Positions 24,117 to 31,973 of a stretch of DNA of 64,000 bases are shown piece by piece. This stretch comes from Lentisphaerae bacterium GWF2_57_35 (GTDB taxonomy: Bacteria > Verrucomicrobiota > Kiritimatiellia > CAIQIC01 > GWF2-57-35), in assembly GCA_001804865.1 (NCBI GenBank), contig MHBK01000027.1, positions 62,001-126,000 of the forward strand. Reading direction: 5' to 3'. The notes under the pieces are model-generated. The model was not told the DNA's origin. It made no database searches and saw only the letters and a list, made by a program, of their open reading frames with translations. The position numbers and the translations under genes were made by a program. Positions within the stretch are counted from its first letter, which is position 1. Every line of letters starts with the position of its first letter.

Positions 24117-25049
24117 CTATTTATCCCGTTTATTTCCGTCAAATGGCTCGTCGCGGTTGAAATCGGGCATGAAATCCATATCGCCCAAGTCCGGCTGGAT
24201 GTAGACGTTTTCGAAGCCGAGGCTCTCGACCTCGTCGCACACGCGCCGGTAATCGGCGGCCGCCACACGGGTGGTGAAGAGGCGGCAGGTCTCGCAGTTG
24301 GGAATGGGTTCGAACTGGCTCATGATCGAGAGCGGCAGTTTACGTCCGAATTCCGCGGCTAGTTGTCGAAGGACGTTCAGGCTGTTTTCGACGCAACCCG
24401 GCAGAACGAGATGACGTACCAGCACGCCGTGCCGGGCGGTCTCCTGGCCGGTGGGGTCCCAGGGCGTCAGGAATCCGTTCAGTTCGATCATCTTTCGCAG
24501 CGATTCCAGAGCGATGACCGGATAGCGGGCGTCGTGCATGCACTGCCCGGCCAGTTGGGGATCGGCAAATTTGAAGTCGGGCATGAAGATGTCGATCAGC
24601 CGGGCATAGGCTTCGATCATGGCGGGTTCCTGATAGCCCGAGCAGTTCAGAAGAAACGGAATCGTTTCGCCTCGGGCTCTAAGATTTTCGCAGAGAGTTC
24701 GGATGTGCGGCCAGAAGTGATCGGGCGTCACAAAGTTCAAGTTGTGGACGCCCTGGCCGATCAGCGAGAGGGCCAGGCGGAACAACTCCGCCTCATCGAC
24801 TTCGTAGCCTTTGTTTTCGAGGGAGATCTGGTAATTCTGGCAAAAGATGCAGCGGCTCGAACAGCCGCTGAAAAAAAAGGCGCCGGACCCATGACGTCCG
24901 CTGAAGGACGGCTCCTCGCCGAAATGAGGCCCAACCGAGGCGATCCGACAGACGGCGGTTTCCTGACAGTAGCCGCGCTGGCCTTCCGATCGGTTGACGT
25001 CGCATTGCCGCGGGCACAGCCGGCATTCTTGGTATTCGTTCGCATTCAC
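24117..25049 (-). CDS. Radical SAM protein, PflA-like (COG1313 type)
   Basis: 310 residues. The radical SAM cysteines are in FSGCSSRCIFCQNYQISLE (C-x3-C-x2-C). An N-terminal set of cysteines (CRLCPRQCDVNRSEGQRGYC) is the added segment seen in proteins annotated as putative pyruvate-formate-lyase activating enzymes of the COG1313 group. FVTPDHFWPHI and GCVENSLNVL are also family features. It should cleave SAM to make a 5'-deoxyadenosyl radical; the target is unknown. No glycyl-radical enzyme is encoded nearby. It sits 17 bases after the methyltransferase gene, in the same direction. Confidence 0.82.
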   Translation of the reverse strand: MNANEYQECRLCPRQCDVNRSEGQRGYCQETAVCRIASVGPHFGEEPSFSGRHGSGAFFFSGCSSRCIFCQNYQISLENKGYEVDEAELFRLALSLIGQGVHNLNFVTPDHFWPHIRTLCENLRARGETIPFLLNCSGYQEPAMIEAYARLIDIFMPDFKFADPQLAGQCMHDARYPVIALESLRKMIELNGFLTPWDPTGQETARHGVLVRHLVLPGCVENSLNVLRQLAAEFGRKLPLSIMSQFEPIPNCETCRLFTTRVAAADYRRVCDEVESLGFENVYIQPDLGDMDFMPDFNRDEPFDGNKRDK

Positions 25050-25066
25050 TGAGAAATGGGTGTGGC

Positions 25067-25942
25067 TCAGGCAGAGCGTCCGGCTTCCCAGCGGCCGTAA
25101 ATGGACAGGGGCAGCACTTTTTCGGAGTTTTGCTGGTGCAGGGCCAGCTCGCCGACCGATAGGGCGCCGCCGAAGCTTTTCATCGCGTCGGAGAGCAGGT
25201 TGCCGATCATCAGGGACGAGGCTTCAATGTTGTACATGGTCAGAATGATGAACAGCGGACGGTCGCTCAGGACCTGACGGCAGATGTCGAGTAGTTCGGT
25301 GAGCTGGCGTTCGACCTTCCAGACTTCCTTGTTGGGGCCGCGGCCGAACGACGGGGGATCGAGCAGGATGGCGTCGTAGCGGCTGCCGCGGCGGATTTCG
25401 CGGCGGACGTATTTGACGGCATCTTCGAGAATCCAGCGGATCGGCGCCGATTCCAGGCCCGAAAGCTGCTGGTTGTGCCGTGCCCACGTCACGGCCGGTT
25501 TGGAGGCGTCGACGTGGGTGACGGCAAAGCCGGCGGCCGCGGCGACCAGGCTGGCAGCGCCGGTATAGCCGAAGAGGTTCAGCAAGCGCGGTGGTTCTCC
25601 GGCGCCTCGTTTGACTTTGTTCTGCATCCAGCGCCAGTGTGGGGACTGTTCGGGAAAAATGCCGAGATGCTTTGAGGTGTCGGTAAATCGGGTTTGGAAG
25701 GTCAGGTTGTCGAAGCGCATCGTCCACTCGCGGGGGATGTCGCGCCGGAAGGTCCACTGGCCCTGGTCTTCATGCACGGCGACGGCTTTGGCCCATTCGG
25801 ATTCGGGCTTGTCCGGCTTCCACCAGGCTTTTTGTTCGCTGCGAATGACGATATTCCGTCCGAACCGTTCCAGCTTCCGGCGATCGCCGGAATCCAGCAG
25901 TTCGTATTCGGACCAGTTGTTGAAGAGAACTTGAATGTCCAT
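25067..25942 (-). CDS. SAM-dependent 23S rRNA methyltransferase-like protein (RlmI/RlmK relative)
   Basis: 291 residues. The SAM-binding motif is LLNLFGYTGAASLVAAAAG and the catalytic-type motif is DAILLDPPSFGRGPNKEVW, as in the Methyltrans_SAM (PF10672) family containing RlmI and RlmK. The PUA domain of RlmI is absent. The protein starts at MDIQVLFNNW, ATG 25942, because AAGG sits 5 bases before it and the longer frame upstream is not conserved-looking. Probable role: base methylation of rRNA. Confidence 0.8.
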   Translation of the reverse strand: MDIQVLFNNWSEYELLDSGDRRKLERFGRNIVIRSEQKAWWKPDKPESEWAKAVAVHEDQGQWTFRRDIPREWTMRFDNLTFQTRFTDTSKHLGIFPEQSPHWRWMQNKVKRGAGEPPRLLNLFGYTGAASLVAAAAGFAVTHVDASKPAVTWARHNQQLSGLESAPIRWILEDAVKYVRREIRRGSRYDAILLDPPSFGRGPNKEVWKVERQLTELLDICRQVLSDRPLFIILTMYNIEASSLMIGNLLSDAMKSFGGALSVGELALHQQNSEKVLPLSIYGRWEAGRSA

Positions 25943-26036
25943 GTATACCTTTTGCCCGCCGAGGAAATCGTTTCGCCGGCGGGCATGATCAGTACACGTT
26001 TCCCGTGCCCGGGACAAGATCAATCCGGATGGAAGA

Positions 26037-26097
26037 AGCCCGTCTTCGCCCGCCTGCGCATCGCTACGCGAAGCGTTGCGGGCAGGGAGAAGCCGGG
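26037..26097. repeat. 61-bp palindromic repeat, copy 2 (after glnB)
   Basis: Base-for-base identical to the element at 12969-13029. It lies 16 bases after the glnB stop, where it may act as a stem that ends or stabilises the amt-glnB RNA. Confidence 0.85.
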
Positions 26098-26113
26098 CTG
26101 CCTTGGAATGTTC

Positions 26114-26455
26114 TTATCCGATGGCCACGTTGCCGGTTTCGCCGGTGCGAATGCGCAGGCATTGCTCGAGGTCGAGCACGAAGATTTTTCCGTCGCCGAC
26201 CTGTCCGGTGTAAGCGCCGGCTTTGATCGCATCCAGCGTGGGCTGGACAAACTCGTCGTTGACGGCCATCTCCAGTTTTATTTTCTTCAGCAGGCTGCCG
26301 GCTTCCTTGTGGCTGCGGTAGATTTCCGCAATGCCTTTCTGGCGGCCGCGGCCCATGACATTGGTGGCGGTGACCAGGTGAATTTCCTTTTCGGTCAGGA
26401 GGCGCATGACTTCGTCCAGGCGGTCCGGTTGAATAATGGCAATAATGTATTTCAT
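26114..26455 (-). CDS. glnB: P-II nitrogen regulatory protein, lacking Tyr51
   Basis: 113 residues, normal for P-II, which senses ATP/ADP and 2-oxoglutarate and controls AmtB and nitrogen enzymes. It starts KYIIAIIQPDRLDEVMRLL. The T-loop is GRGRQKGIAEIYRSHKEAG. Numbering is without gaps: Tyr46 is present but position 51, the uridylylated tyrosine of proteobacterial P-II, is Glu. The B-loop TGQVGDGKIFV and C-terminal RIRTGETG, which bind ATP, are intact. The gene follows amt by 10 bases, the typical pairing of a GlnK-type P-II with its channel, so binding to Amt is the likely main job. Confidence 0.93.
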   Translation of the reverse strand: MKYIIAIIQPDRLDEVMRLLTEKEIHLVTATNVMGRGRQKGIAEIYRSHKEAGSLLKKIKLEMAVNDEFVQPTLDAIKAGAYTGQVGDGKIFVLDLEQCLRIRTGETGNVAIG

Positions 26456-26465
26456 GGCTGTCTCC

Positions 26466-27797
26466 TTAATCGATGATGGTGTATCCCGCTTCGCGATGTT
26501 GCGTCAGATCTAGGCCCACGCGTTCCTCGTGTTCGCTGACGCGCAGTTTGGTGATCAAGTCCACCAGTTTGAAGAGAATCAGCGATCCGACAAAGGAGAA
26601 GACCATCGTGATGGCGACGGCCTCCACCTGGACCAGAAACTGATGCGCGTTGCCGTAGAAAAGGCCGTCCACGCCGTTGGGATTGACGGTCTTTGTGGCC
26701 CAGAGCCCCACGGCGATGGAGCCCCAGATGCCGCCAATGCCGTGCACCCCGAAGGCGTCGAGCGAGTCGTCATATTTGTAACGCGCTTTGAAGGCGGTGA
26801 CCGCCAGCCAGCAAACGATGCCCGAGCCGAAGCCGATCCAGCTCGCGCCGTTGATGTCGACGAAGCCTGCGCCCGGCGTCACCGCCGCCAAACCGGCGAC
26901 GGCGCCGGTGATCATGCCCAGGGTGGTCGGTTTGCCGAACCGGATCCAGTCCAGCACGCACCACGTCAAGCCGGCGACGGCGCCGGAGACATGCGTGACC
27001 AGAAAGGCATTAACCGCCAGCCCGTTCGCCGCCAGGGCGCTGCCCGCATTGAAGCCGTACCAGCCGAACCAGAGCAAGCCCGCGCCCAGCACGGCCAGCG
27101 GCAGATTGTGCGGCGGCGAGAGGGATTCGGGAAAGCCCTGTCGTTTGCCGAGGACCAGGACCGCGGCCAGCGCCGCCATGCCCGCGTTGACATGCACTAC
27201 GATGCCGCCCGCAAAGTCCACGGCTCCCAAGCCGCCCTGTGTGCCGAGAAAGCCGCCTGCGCCCCACACCCAATGCGCCACCGGATCATAGATCAAGGTG
27301 GCCCACAGGACGCTGAACAGACAAAACGCGGAAAAGCGCATGCGCTCCGCAAAAGCGCCGGCGATCAGGCCCGGCGTAATGACCGCGAACATCATTTGAA
27401 AAATGACAAACGCCTGATGCGGGACGGTCGGCGCATAGGAGGACGGGGCCGCGCCCACGCCCTTCAAGCTCATCCAATCGAGATTGCCGATGAAGCCGCA
27501 GATATCCGGGCCGAACGAAAGGCTGTAACCGAAGAAGACCCATTGAATGCTGATCAGGCACAGCACCATGAAGCACTGCATCAGAATCGACAAAATGTTT
27601 TTGCGTCTAACTAGACCGCCATAAAAGAAGGCCAGCCCCGGCGTCATCAACATGACCAACGCCGCGCTGACCATGATCCAAGTGGTATCGCCCGAATCGA
27701 TGACAGGCCCTTGCGCGGACAAATCGTCTGCCGTCCAGCCCGGCAGGGCGGCGGCCATCAGAAACAAGACTATAAGCATCCATTTTCGCTGCATCAT
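26466..27797 (-). CDS. amt: Ammonium transporter
   Basis: Inner-membrane ammonium channel, 443 residues. A cleavable signal (MLIVLFLMAAALPGWTA) precedes eleven hydrophobic segments. Family motifs are TTWIMVSAALVMLMTPGLAFFYGG, given here in part as TPGLAFFYGGLVRRKN, DFAGGIVVHVNAGMAALA and the late histidine region FGVHGIGGIWGSIAVGLWA; the two pore histidines (VHVNAG and GVHGIGG) are present. AGGAGG lies 11 bases upstream of the start. A sigma-54-type promoter precedes it, in keeping with nitrogen control, and glnB follows. Confidence 0.95.
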   Translation of the reverse strand: MMQRKWMLIVLFLMAAALPGWTADDLSAQGPVIDSGDTTWIMVSAALVMLMTPGLAFFYGGLVRRKNILSILMQCFMVLCLISIQWVFFGYSLSFGPDICGFIGNLDWMSLKGVGAAPSSYAPTVPHQAFVIFQMMFAVITPGLIAGAFAERMRFSAFCLFSVLWATLIYDPVAHWVWGAGGFLGTQGGLGAVDFAGGIVVHVNAGMAALAAVLVLGKRQGFPESLSPPHNLPLAVLGAGLLWFGWYGFNAGSALAANGLAVNAFLVTHVSGAVAGLTWCVLDWIRFGKPTTLGMITGAVAGLAAVTPGAGFVDINGASWIGFGSGIVCWLAVTAFKARYKYDDSLDAFGVHGIGGIWGSIAVGLWATKTVNPNGVDGLFYGNAHQFLVQVEAVAITMVFSFVGSLILFKLVDLITKLRVSEHEERVGLDLTQHREAGYTIID

Positions 27798-27848
27798 GAG
27801 TGGGTTTTCCTCCTACGCGTTTATATTTCATGCGACGCGCACGCTCTT

Positions 27849-27864
27849 AGCATGAACTGGGCCA
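27849..27864 (-). promoter_or_regulatory. Sigma-54 (RpoN) promoter of amt-glnB
   Basis: On the minus strand the sequence is TGGCCCAGTTCATGCT. It matches TGGCAC-R-N4-TTGCW at 9 of 11 defined consensus positions by my reading, with GG and GC exactly 10 bases apart. RNA would start near 27838, about 40 bases before amt. I could not pick out a convincing NtrC site upstream. Confidence 0.6.
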
Positions 27865-28199
27865 ATCTCATGGATAATGTGTATGAATATATGCAAGTAC
27901 TTAACAGGCAATAGTCTGTACAAATATTAAAAAAATCCATAGTTGGATGCAGCAGGTTATAAAGTTACAAAAATGTCATTCAAAAATGGCTTAAAAACAC
28001 ATTTGCGTCATTTAATGGGTGAAAAGTACATTGGCATTCATGCTTGCTTGATTTCGTGGAAAACAGGGACTTAGGAACTCGGAGTAAGTGGCGCTCCTGT
28101 TGTGAACTAAGGGATAAAGCTTTTGCCAAATGTTCGGAAAGAAACCATAATGACCAGCAACAAGTAAGATTCGTGGGGACGATGAAGGAGATCGATTTC
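27865..28199. other. Divergent intergenic region between amt and the EF-hand gene
   Basis: About 335 bases, A+T richer than the neighbours, holding upstream control sequence for the amt promoter and for the rightward EF-hand gene. A weak dyad ATCCATAGTTGGAT occurs at about 27942-27955 and could be an activator site. No coding sequence is supported. Confidence 0.4.
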
Positions 28200-28634
28200 A
28201 TGAAATTGAAACACATGTTGGGGCTGATGGCGCTGATTGGGGTAATAGGCGGGCTGGCGTGCCGGGCGGAAGAAACCGACGCCGAGCGGCTGAAGCGCAT
28301 GGACCTGAATGCGGATGGACGGGTCGACGACCAGGAGCTGAAAGAGGAAGTCAAACGGATTACGTTTGCCAGCGTGGATGCCAATGGCGACGGGGCCTTG
28401 AGCGCGGACGAGTGGAAGGCGGCCGATCGGAAGCCGGATGCCGAAAAACGATTTGCACTCATCGATGTAAACAAGGACGGCAAGATCGATCCGATGGAGT
28501 TTTCCGATTTTGTCGACCAGGATTTTGCGCAGAAGCGATGGCTTGAAGGAATGGATGCGGATCGAAGCGGATTTCTCACCACCGACGAGTTGAATCGTAA
28601 ACCCAGCTTCAATCTTTTCGGCGTCAGGTTCTAA
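28200..28634 (+). CDS. Secreted EF-hand calcium-binding protein
   Basis: 144 residues. It has an N-terminal signal (LKHMLGLMALIGVIGGLAC) whose Cys could be a lipidation site, although GLAC is not an ideal lipobox. Four EF-hand loops follow: DLNADGRVDDQE, DANGDGALSADE, DVNKDGKIDPME and the weaker DADRSGFLTTDE. The protein should bind Ca in the periplasm or outside. ATG 28200 is chosen because AAGGAG lies 9 bases upstream; the frame is open further left but without coding character. The STAS gene follows after 42 bases. Confidence 0.8.
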   Translation: MKLKHMLGLMALIGVIGGLACRAEETDAERLKRMDLNADGRVDDQELKEEVKRITFASVDANGDGALSADEWKAADRKPDAEKRFALIDVNKDGKIDPMEFSDFVDQDFAQKRWLEGMDADRSGFLTTDELNRKPSFNLFGVRF

Positions 28635-28676
28635 CCGGCATTTAACAGCGTTTATCGTTTAGAAAGGATCGGCAAC

Positions 28677-29066
28677 ATGTCATTGCAAGTGACCAGTAAA
28701 GAGACGAAAAAAGGTTCCGTCATTGTCGCGTTAAACGGCCGGCTGGACACCGCCACCGCGCCCGATTGCGAAGCCGCGCTCAAGCCGTTTCTTGGCGGAA
28801 AAGTCCGGTATATCACCTTGGATTTGTCGAAGCTTGCCTACATCAGCAGCATGGGCTTGCGGGTGATTCTCAATGCGTGCAAGGCGATGGAGGATCGAAA
28901 AGGACGCCTGGTGGCAACCAATATGCAGGCGCCGATCGCCAAGGTTTTCGAGGTGGCCGACATTCTTCCCAAGACCGATGTGTTCAATAATGTCGAAGAG
29001 GCCGATCAGTATCTCGATGCCATCCAGCGCAAAGAGCAACTCTCGCACATGGAGTTTCCCGAGTAG
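28677..29066 (+). CDS. STAS-domain anti-sigma factor antagonist
   Basis: 129 residues, a single STAS domain as in SpoIIAA/RsbV. It begins LQVTSKETKKGSVIVALNGR, and the conserved phosphorylated serine is in LAYISSMGLRVILNACKAM. Such proteins free a sigma factor or other target when dephosphorylated. A SpoIIE-type phosphatase that could do this is encoded at 31974-34244; no RsbW-type kinase is present in the window. AAAGGA lies upstream of the ATG. Confidence 0.88.
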   Translation: MSLQVTSKETKKGSVIVALNGRLDTATAPDCEAALKPFLGGKVRYITLDLSKLAYISSMGLRVILNACKAMEDRKGRLVATNMQAPIAKVFEVADILPKTDVFNNVEEADQYLDAIQRKEQLSHMEFPE

Positions 29067-29078
29067 GGGGGCTCTTGG

Positions 29079-29241
29079 CCCCAGCACCCCCATGCCGCCG
29101 AAGCGGACATGGGGTTTCAGGTTGGTTTGTTTTTGGAGGGTCGCGCTCCGTCGCGGCATCCGTCTTCGCCCGAGGGCTACGCCGGACAAGAGCGCAACTC
29201 TTTGCTGTTATCTGTGGGAGCCCGTCTTCGGAGAAGCCGGG
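29079..29241. repeat. Cluster of GC-rich palindromic repeats between convergent genes
   Basis: From left to right: an imperfect hairpin CACCCCCATG / CATGGGGT; a 25-base string TTTTGGAGGGTCGCGCTCCG-TCGCG (29131-29155) that recurs exactly at 59294-59318; a stretch with CGTCTTCGCCCGAGGGCTACGCC-like sequence; and AGCCCGTCTTCGG-AGAAGCCGGG (29219-29241), the two outer arms of the 61-bp repeat without its centre. The block fills the 235-base gap between the STAS gene and the convergent glycoamylase gene and could serve as a transcription end. Confidence 0.65.
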
Positions 29242-29301
29242 CCACCTAAGAGCAAGCGGCGCCTCTGTTGGTGAGGAATGGCTCTTCGGCTTTAAGCCCT
29301 G

Positions 29302-31830
29302 TCAATGGGCATAGGACACATCGTCGATGTAAAACCGTCCGTTGCCGGACCATTCGCCGGGGTTTACAAACAGCAGGAGTTTGTGGGCTTCGTCGCGGCC
29401 GGAGATGATATCGGTTGCCAGCCATGTGTCGAATCGCACTTCGGTCCATTGATCGTCGGATTCGACCGCCTGCAAATCCTGTTGAAGCATATCGGTGGAC
29501 CATAATTTGCCCAGCAGCTTTACGCGGCCCTTAATTCGCAGGGTGATGAACCGGTGCAAGGCGGCCATCTGGGGATCGAGCGGGACGGCTAAATGAGCCC
29601 AGCCATCCTGCTTGGTGAAATCGACGCACAACGCCGGCCCGCGGTCGGTCGGGACGACGCTTAACAACAAATGCTTGTCGCTGGCTTTCCAGCCGTCGAA
29701 CGATCCGTTTTCAAAATCATACGCGACGCGAGTCAATACCCCTTGGGCGGCCGTGGCTGCGATGGAGGGTGAAGTTGGGCCGATGTGTCCCTGGGCGTCG
29801 TAGGGCGTGATGGTCACGTTATAGGACTGCCCCGGCTCCAACAGGATCAGTCGCTCTTCATCGGCGCCGGGTTGGACGGCCGGCCCGAATTCGCGGACCT
29901 CGATATGTTCCGGTTTTTCCACGGATGCCGCCTGCACAAGATAGCGGTCCACAGAAGCGCCTCCGGCGTTGGTCAAGGCCCAATGCAACAAGACGGCTCC
30001 GCCCAAGCGTCCTGTTTCCGCGGAGAATCGGTCGATGGCGGCTTGGAAGGGAACGAGCGGATTGGCTTCGCATGTGACGTTATCCAGCGCCGGACGGGCT
30101 CCGGTGGGCCGGACGACGAGCTGGACGCCGCAAAGCTTGGCGCCTGCGGCATGGGGCGGGAGCCGGTAGGAGAGGTGCAGCCAGCGCTCGCCTTGTACCC
30201 GGTTGTCCTCCTGCAGCGGAATGAATTTGCCATCCAAAAAAATGGCGCATTCCAAGGGTTCGAGATCCCGGGTCCAGAACGATACATAGTGGCCAAAATC
30301 AAAGTCCAGCAGGTCGTTGGAAGCCAGTTGGCCGATGAGCGCGATCCGGTCGGTTTCAGGAGCGATGGACAGGCATTTTCGCCCATGTTGGGGTTGATCG
30401 GCGGTGATGCTGAGCGTACCCCCCTTGGCCTCCCAGTGGGCGTAGGGAACGGCCTCGGGCGGCAGTTCGAAATCGTCCACGACGCCCGACATGCGGGCGC
30501 GTTGAACAAAGTTCTTCATCGTTTCGCTGCGCGAGAACAAATCCCAAATCAGGCCGCTGCGATAATTCTCGATCAGCAGGATGGCCGGGCCCAGTTCTAT
30601 GCCCACGTACAACTGGTTGACGTAATTGCTCCTGGCGTTGACGGCGCTGGTGAAGCCGTAGGCGCCCCACATGCGGTCGCCGAACTGGTTCTGGGCATAC
30701 CGCATTGCGTCCATCGAAAGCTGCGGCACGTGCGGCAAGGCGCCCATAAAGGCCGTGGCGCCGACGGCGCCGTCGTTCATGATGGGACCGGGCGGCGCGG
30801 CGTGGGTATAGCTGTCCTTTCCGAAGCAATCGGTCAGGCCCCAGAGTTCCGGTGGGTAGCCGTTTTCTTTCATGTTGAAAGCCCGGTCGGCCAGCAGGGC
30901 GTTGACGGTATCGAGGAAGTAATCGATCTTGCGATCGCGTTTGCGACTGAAACGGATGAACGATTGCGGTACCTGGCGGCAGAAGAGTTGGCCGACCATG
31001 ACGCATTCGTAGCCGGCATATTCGTCCAGTGTATAGGAATCGACATATTGTTCCCAAACGCTTTGGGGAATGGGATGAGCGGCCGATCCGAGGGCCAGGG
31101 CATAAATCAGCAGGGAATTGTCCGCGAAGCCCGACATGTTGAAGGGCAGCAGCCCATCGACGTCCGGATAGGACTCGGAAACCCGGGGCGGGACCCAACC
31201 GAAGGAGAGAAGGCCCGGGCTGCCGTCCGGATTGCGCGAGACAAATTGGTCCCACTGCACCCGGTTGACAATCCGGCGGGCCAGCGTTTCGATTTCCGTG
31301 CCGTGGAAGAATTCGCCGGCCACCAGAACCCCGGCAATCAGGTCGGCGCTGTCGCACAAAGCCACGCAATCCAGCGGTTTCATTTTGCCGGTATGACCAT
31401 CGATAAAATGCCAGAACAGTCCGTATTGACCATCCACCACGGGATCCTGCGGATCGCTGGGATCGTCGTCGAAAACCTTCAGGATTCGAAGGCTGCGCTC
31501 GTAGCCTTGCTCGTAGTCGATCCAGCCCCGTTGCACGCCGATGCAGACGGCCGCCAACTCGAAGCCGGTGGCGGCCACCTTGCCGATTCGATTCTCCGTA
31601 TGATCGATGGCAATGCCGGTTTCCGGAAAGATCTCGTTCCAGAAATACTCAAACATCCGATGCTGGAGATCGTCGAGAAAGGCGTTGTCGTCCGGGGTTA
31701 GCGTGTTGGGTGGGGTGCAGAGCAAAACCTCGGCTTCTTCGCGTAAGAAGGATGTCTGCGGCTTATGCTCACAGCTTCCGGCCAGGCCGAGGCATATCGC
31801 GAACACAAGGCGGAACAGTTTTCGTAACAT
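29302..31830 (-). CDS. Glycoamylase-like lipoprotein with carbohydrate-binding-type domains
   Basis: 842 residues. A signal peptide ending LAGSC suggests a lipoprotein. Residues about 45-440 match the glycoamylase-like (alpha/alpha toroid) family, as seen in FLDDLQHRMFEYFWNEIF, GQYGLFWHFIDG and NDGAVGATAFMGALPHVP. Family members are implicated in cyclic glucan and polysaccharide cleavage. Next come a beta-sandwich region (VVDDFELPPEAVPYAHWEAK), a fibronectin-III-like region (about 590-690) and a C-terminal beta-sandwich (VAYDFENGSFDGWKASDKHL) that ends GNGRFYIDDVSYAH, like carbohydrate-binding modules. CAGGAG lies 5 bases before the ATG. The substrate is unknown. Confidence 0.85.
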   Translation of the reverse strand: MLRKLFRLVFAICLGLAGSCEHKPQTSFLREEAEVLLCTPPNTLTPDDNAFLDDLQHRMFEYFWNEIFPETGIAIDHTENRIGKVAATGFELAAVCIGVQRGWIDYEQGYERSLRILKVFDDDPSDPQDPVVDGQYGLFWHFIDGHTGKMKPLDCVALCDSADLIAGVLVAGEFFHGTEIETLARRIVNRVQWDQFVSRNPDGSPGLLSFGWVPPRVSESYPDVDGLLPFNMSGFADNSLLIYALALGSAAHPIPQSVWEQYVDSYTLDEYAGYECVMVGQLFCRQVPQSFIRFSRKRDRKIDYFLDTVNALLADRAFNMKENGYPPELWGLTDCFGKDSYTHAAPPGPIMNDGAVGATAFMGALPHVPQLSMDAMRYAQNQFGDRMWGAYGFTSAVNARSNYVNQLYVGIELGPAILLIENYRSGLIWDLFSRSETMKNFVQRARMSGVVDDFELPPEAVPYAHWEAKGGTLSITADQPQHGRKCLSIAPETDRIALIGQLASNDLLDFDFGHYVSFWTRDLEPLECAIFLDGKFIPLQEDNRVQGERWLHLSYRLPPHAAGAKLCGVQLVVRPTGARPALDNVTCEANPLVPFQAAIDRFSAETGRLGGAVLLHWALTNAGGASVDRYLVQAASVEKPEHIEVREFGPAVQPGADEERLILLEPGQSYNVTITPYDAQGHIGPTSPSIAATAAQGVLTRVAYDFENGSFDGWKASDKHLLLSVVPTDRGPALCVDFTKQDGWAHLAVPLDPQMAALHRFITLRIKGRVKLLGKLWSTDMLQQDLQAVESDDQWTEVRFDTWLATDIISGRDEAHKLLLFVNPGEWSGNGRFYIDDVSYAH

Positions 31831-31973
31831 AAACGCTCCTGGGTTGAAGGCTTGGTTGTTATTAACGTTTGACCATTAATTAGTCAACCTTAAGAGGAGG
31901 GCGTCCGATTGCTGAAAATGGCCGCATATTTTTTCGGACAAAGCTGTCCTTTGTGTGTAAAATGGAGTCATCT

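Noticed and set aside
28032..28049. Sigma-54-like TGGCATTCATGCTTGCTT before the EF-hand gene
   Set aside because: The GG-to-GC spacing is one base too long, which sigma-54 does not tolerate well.
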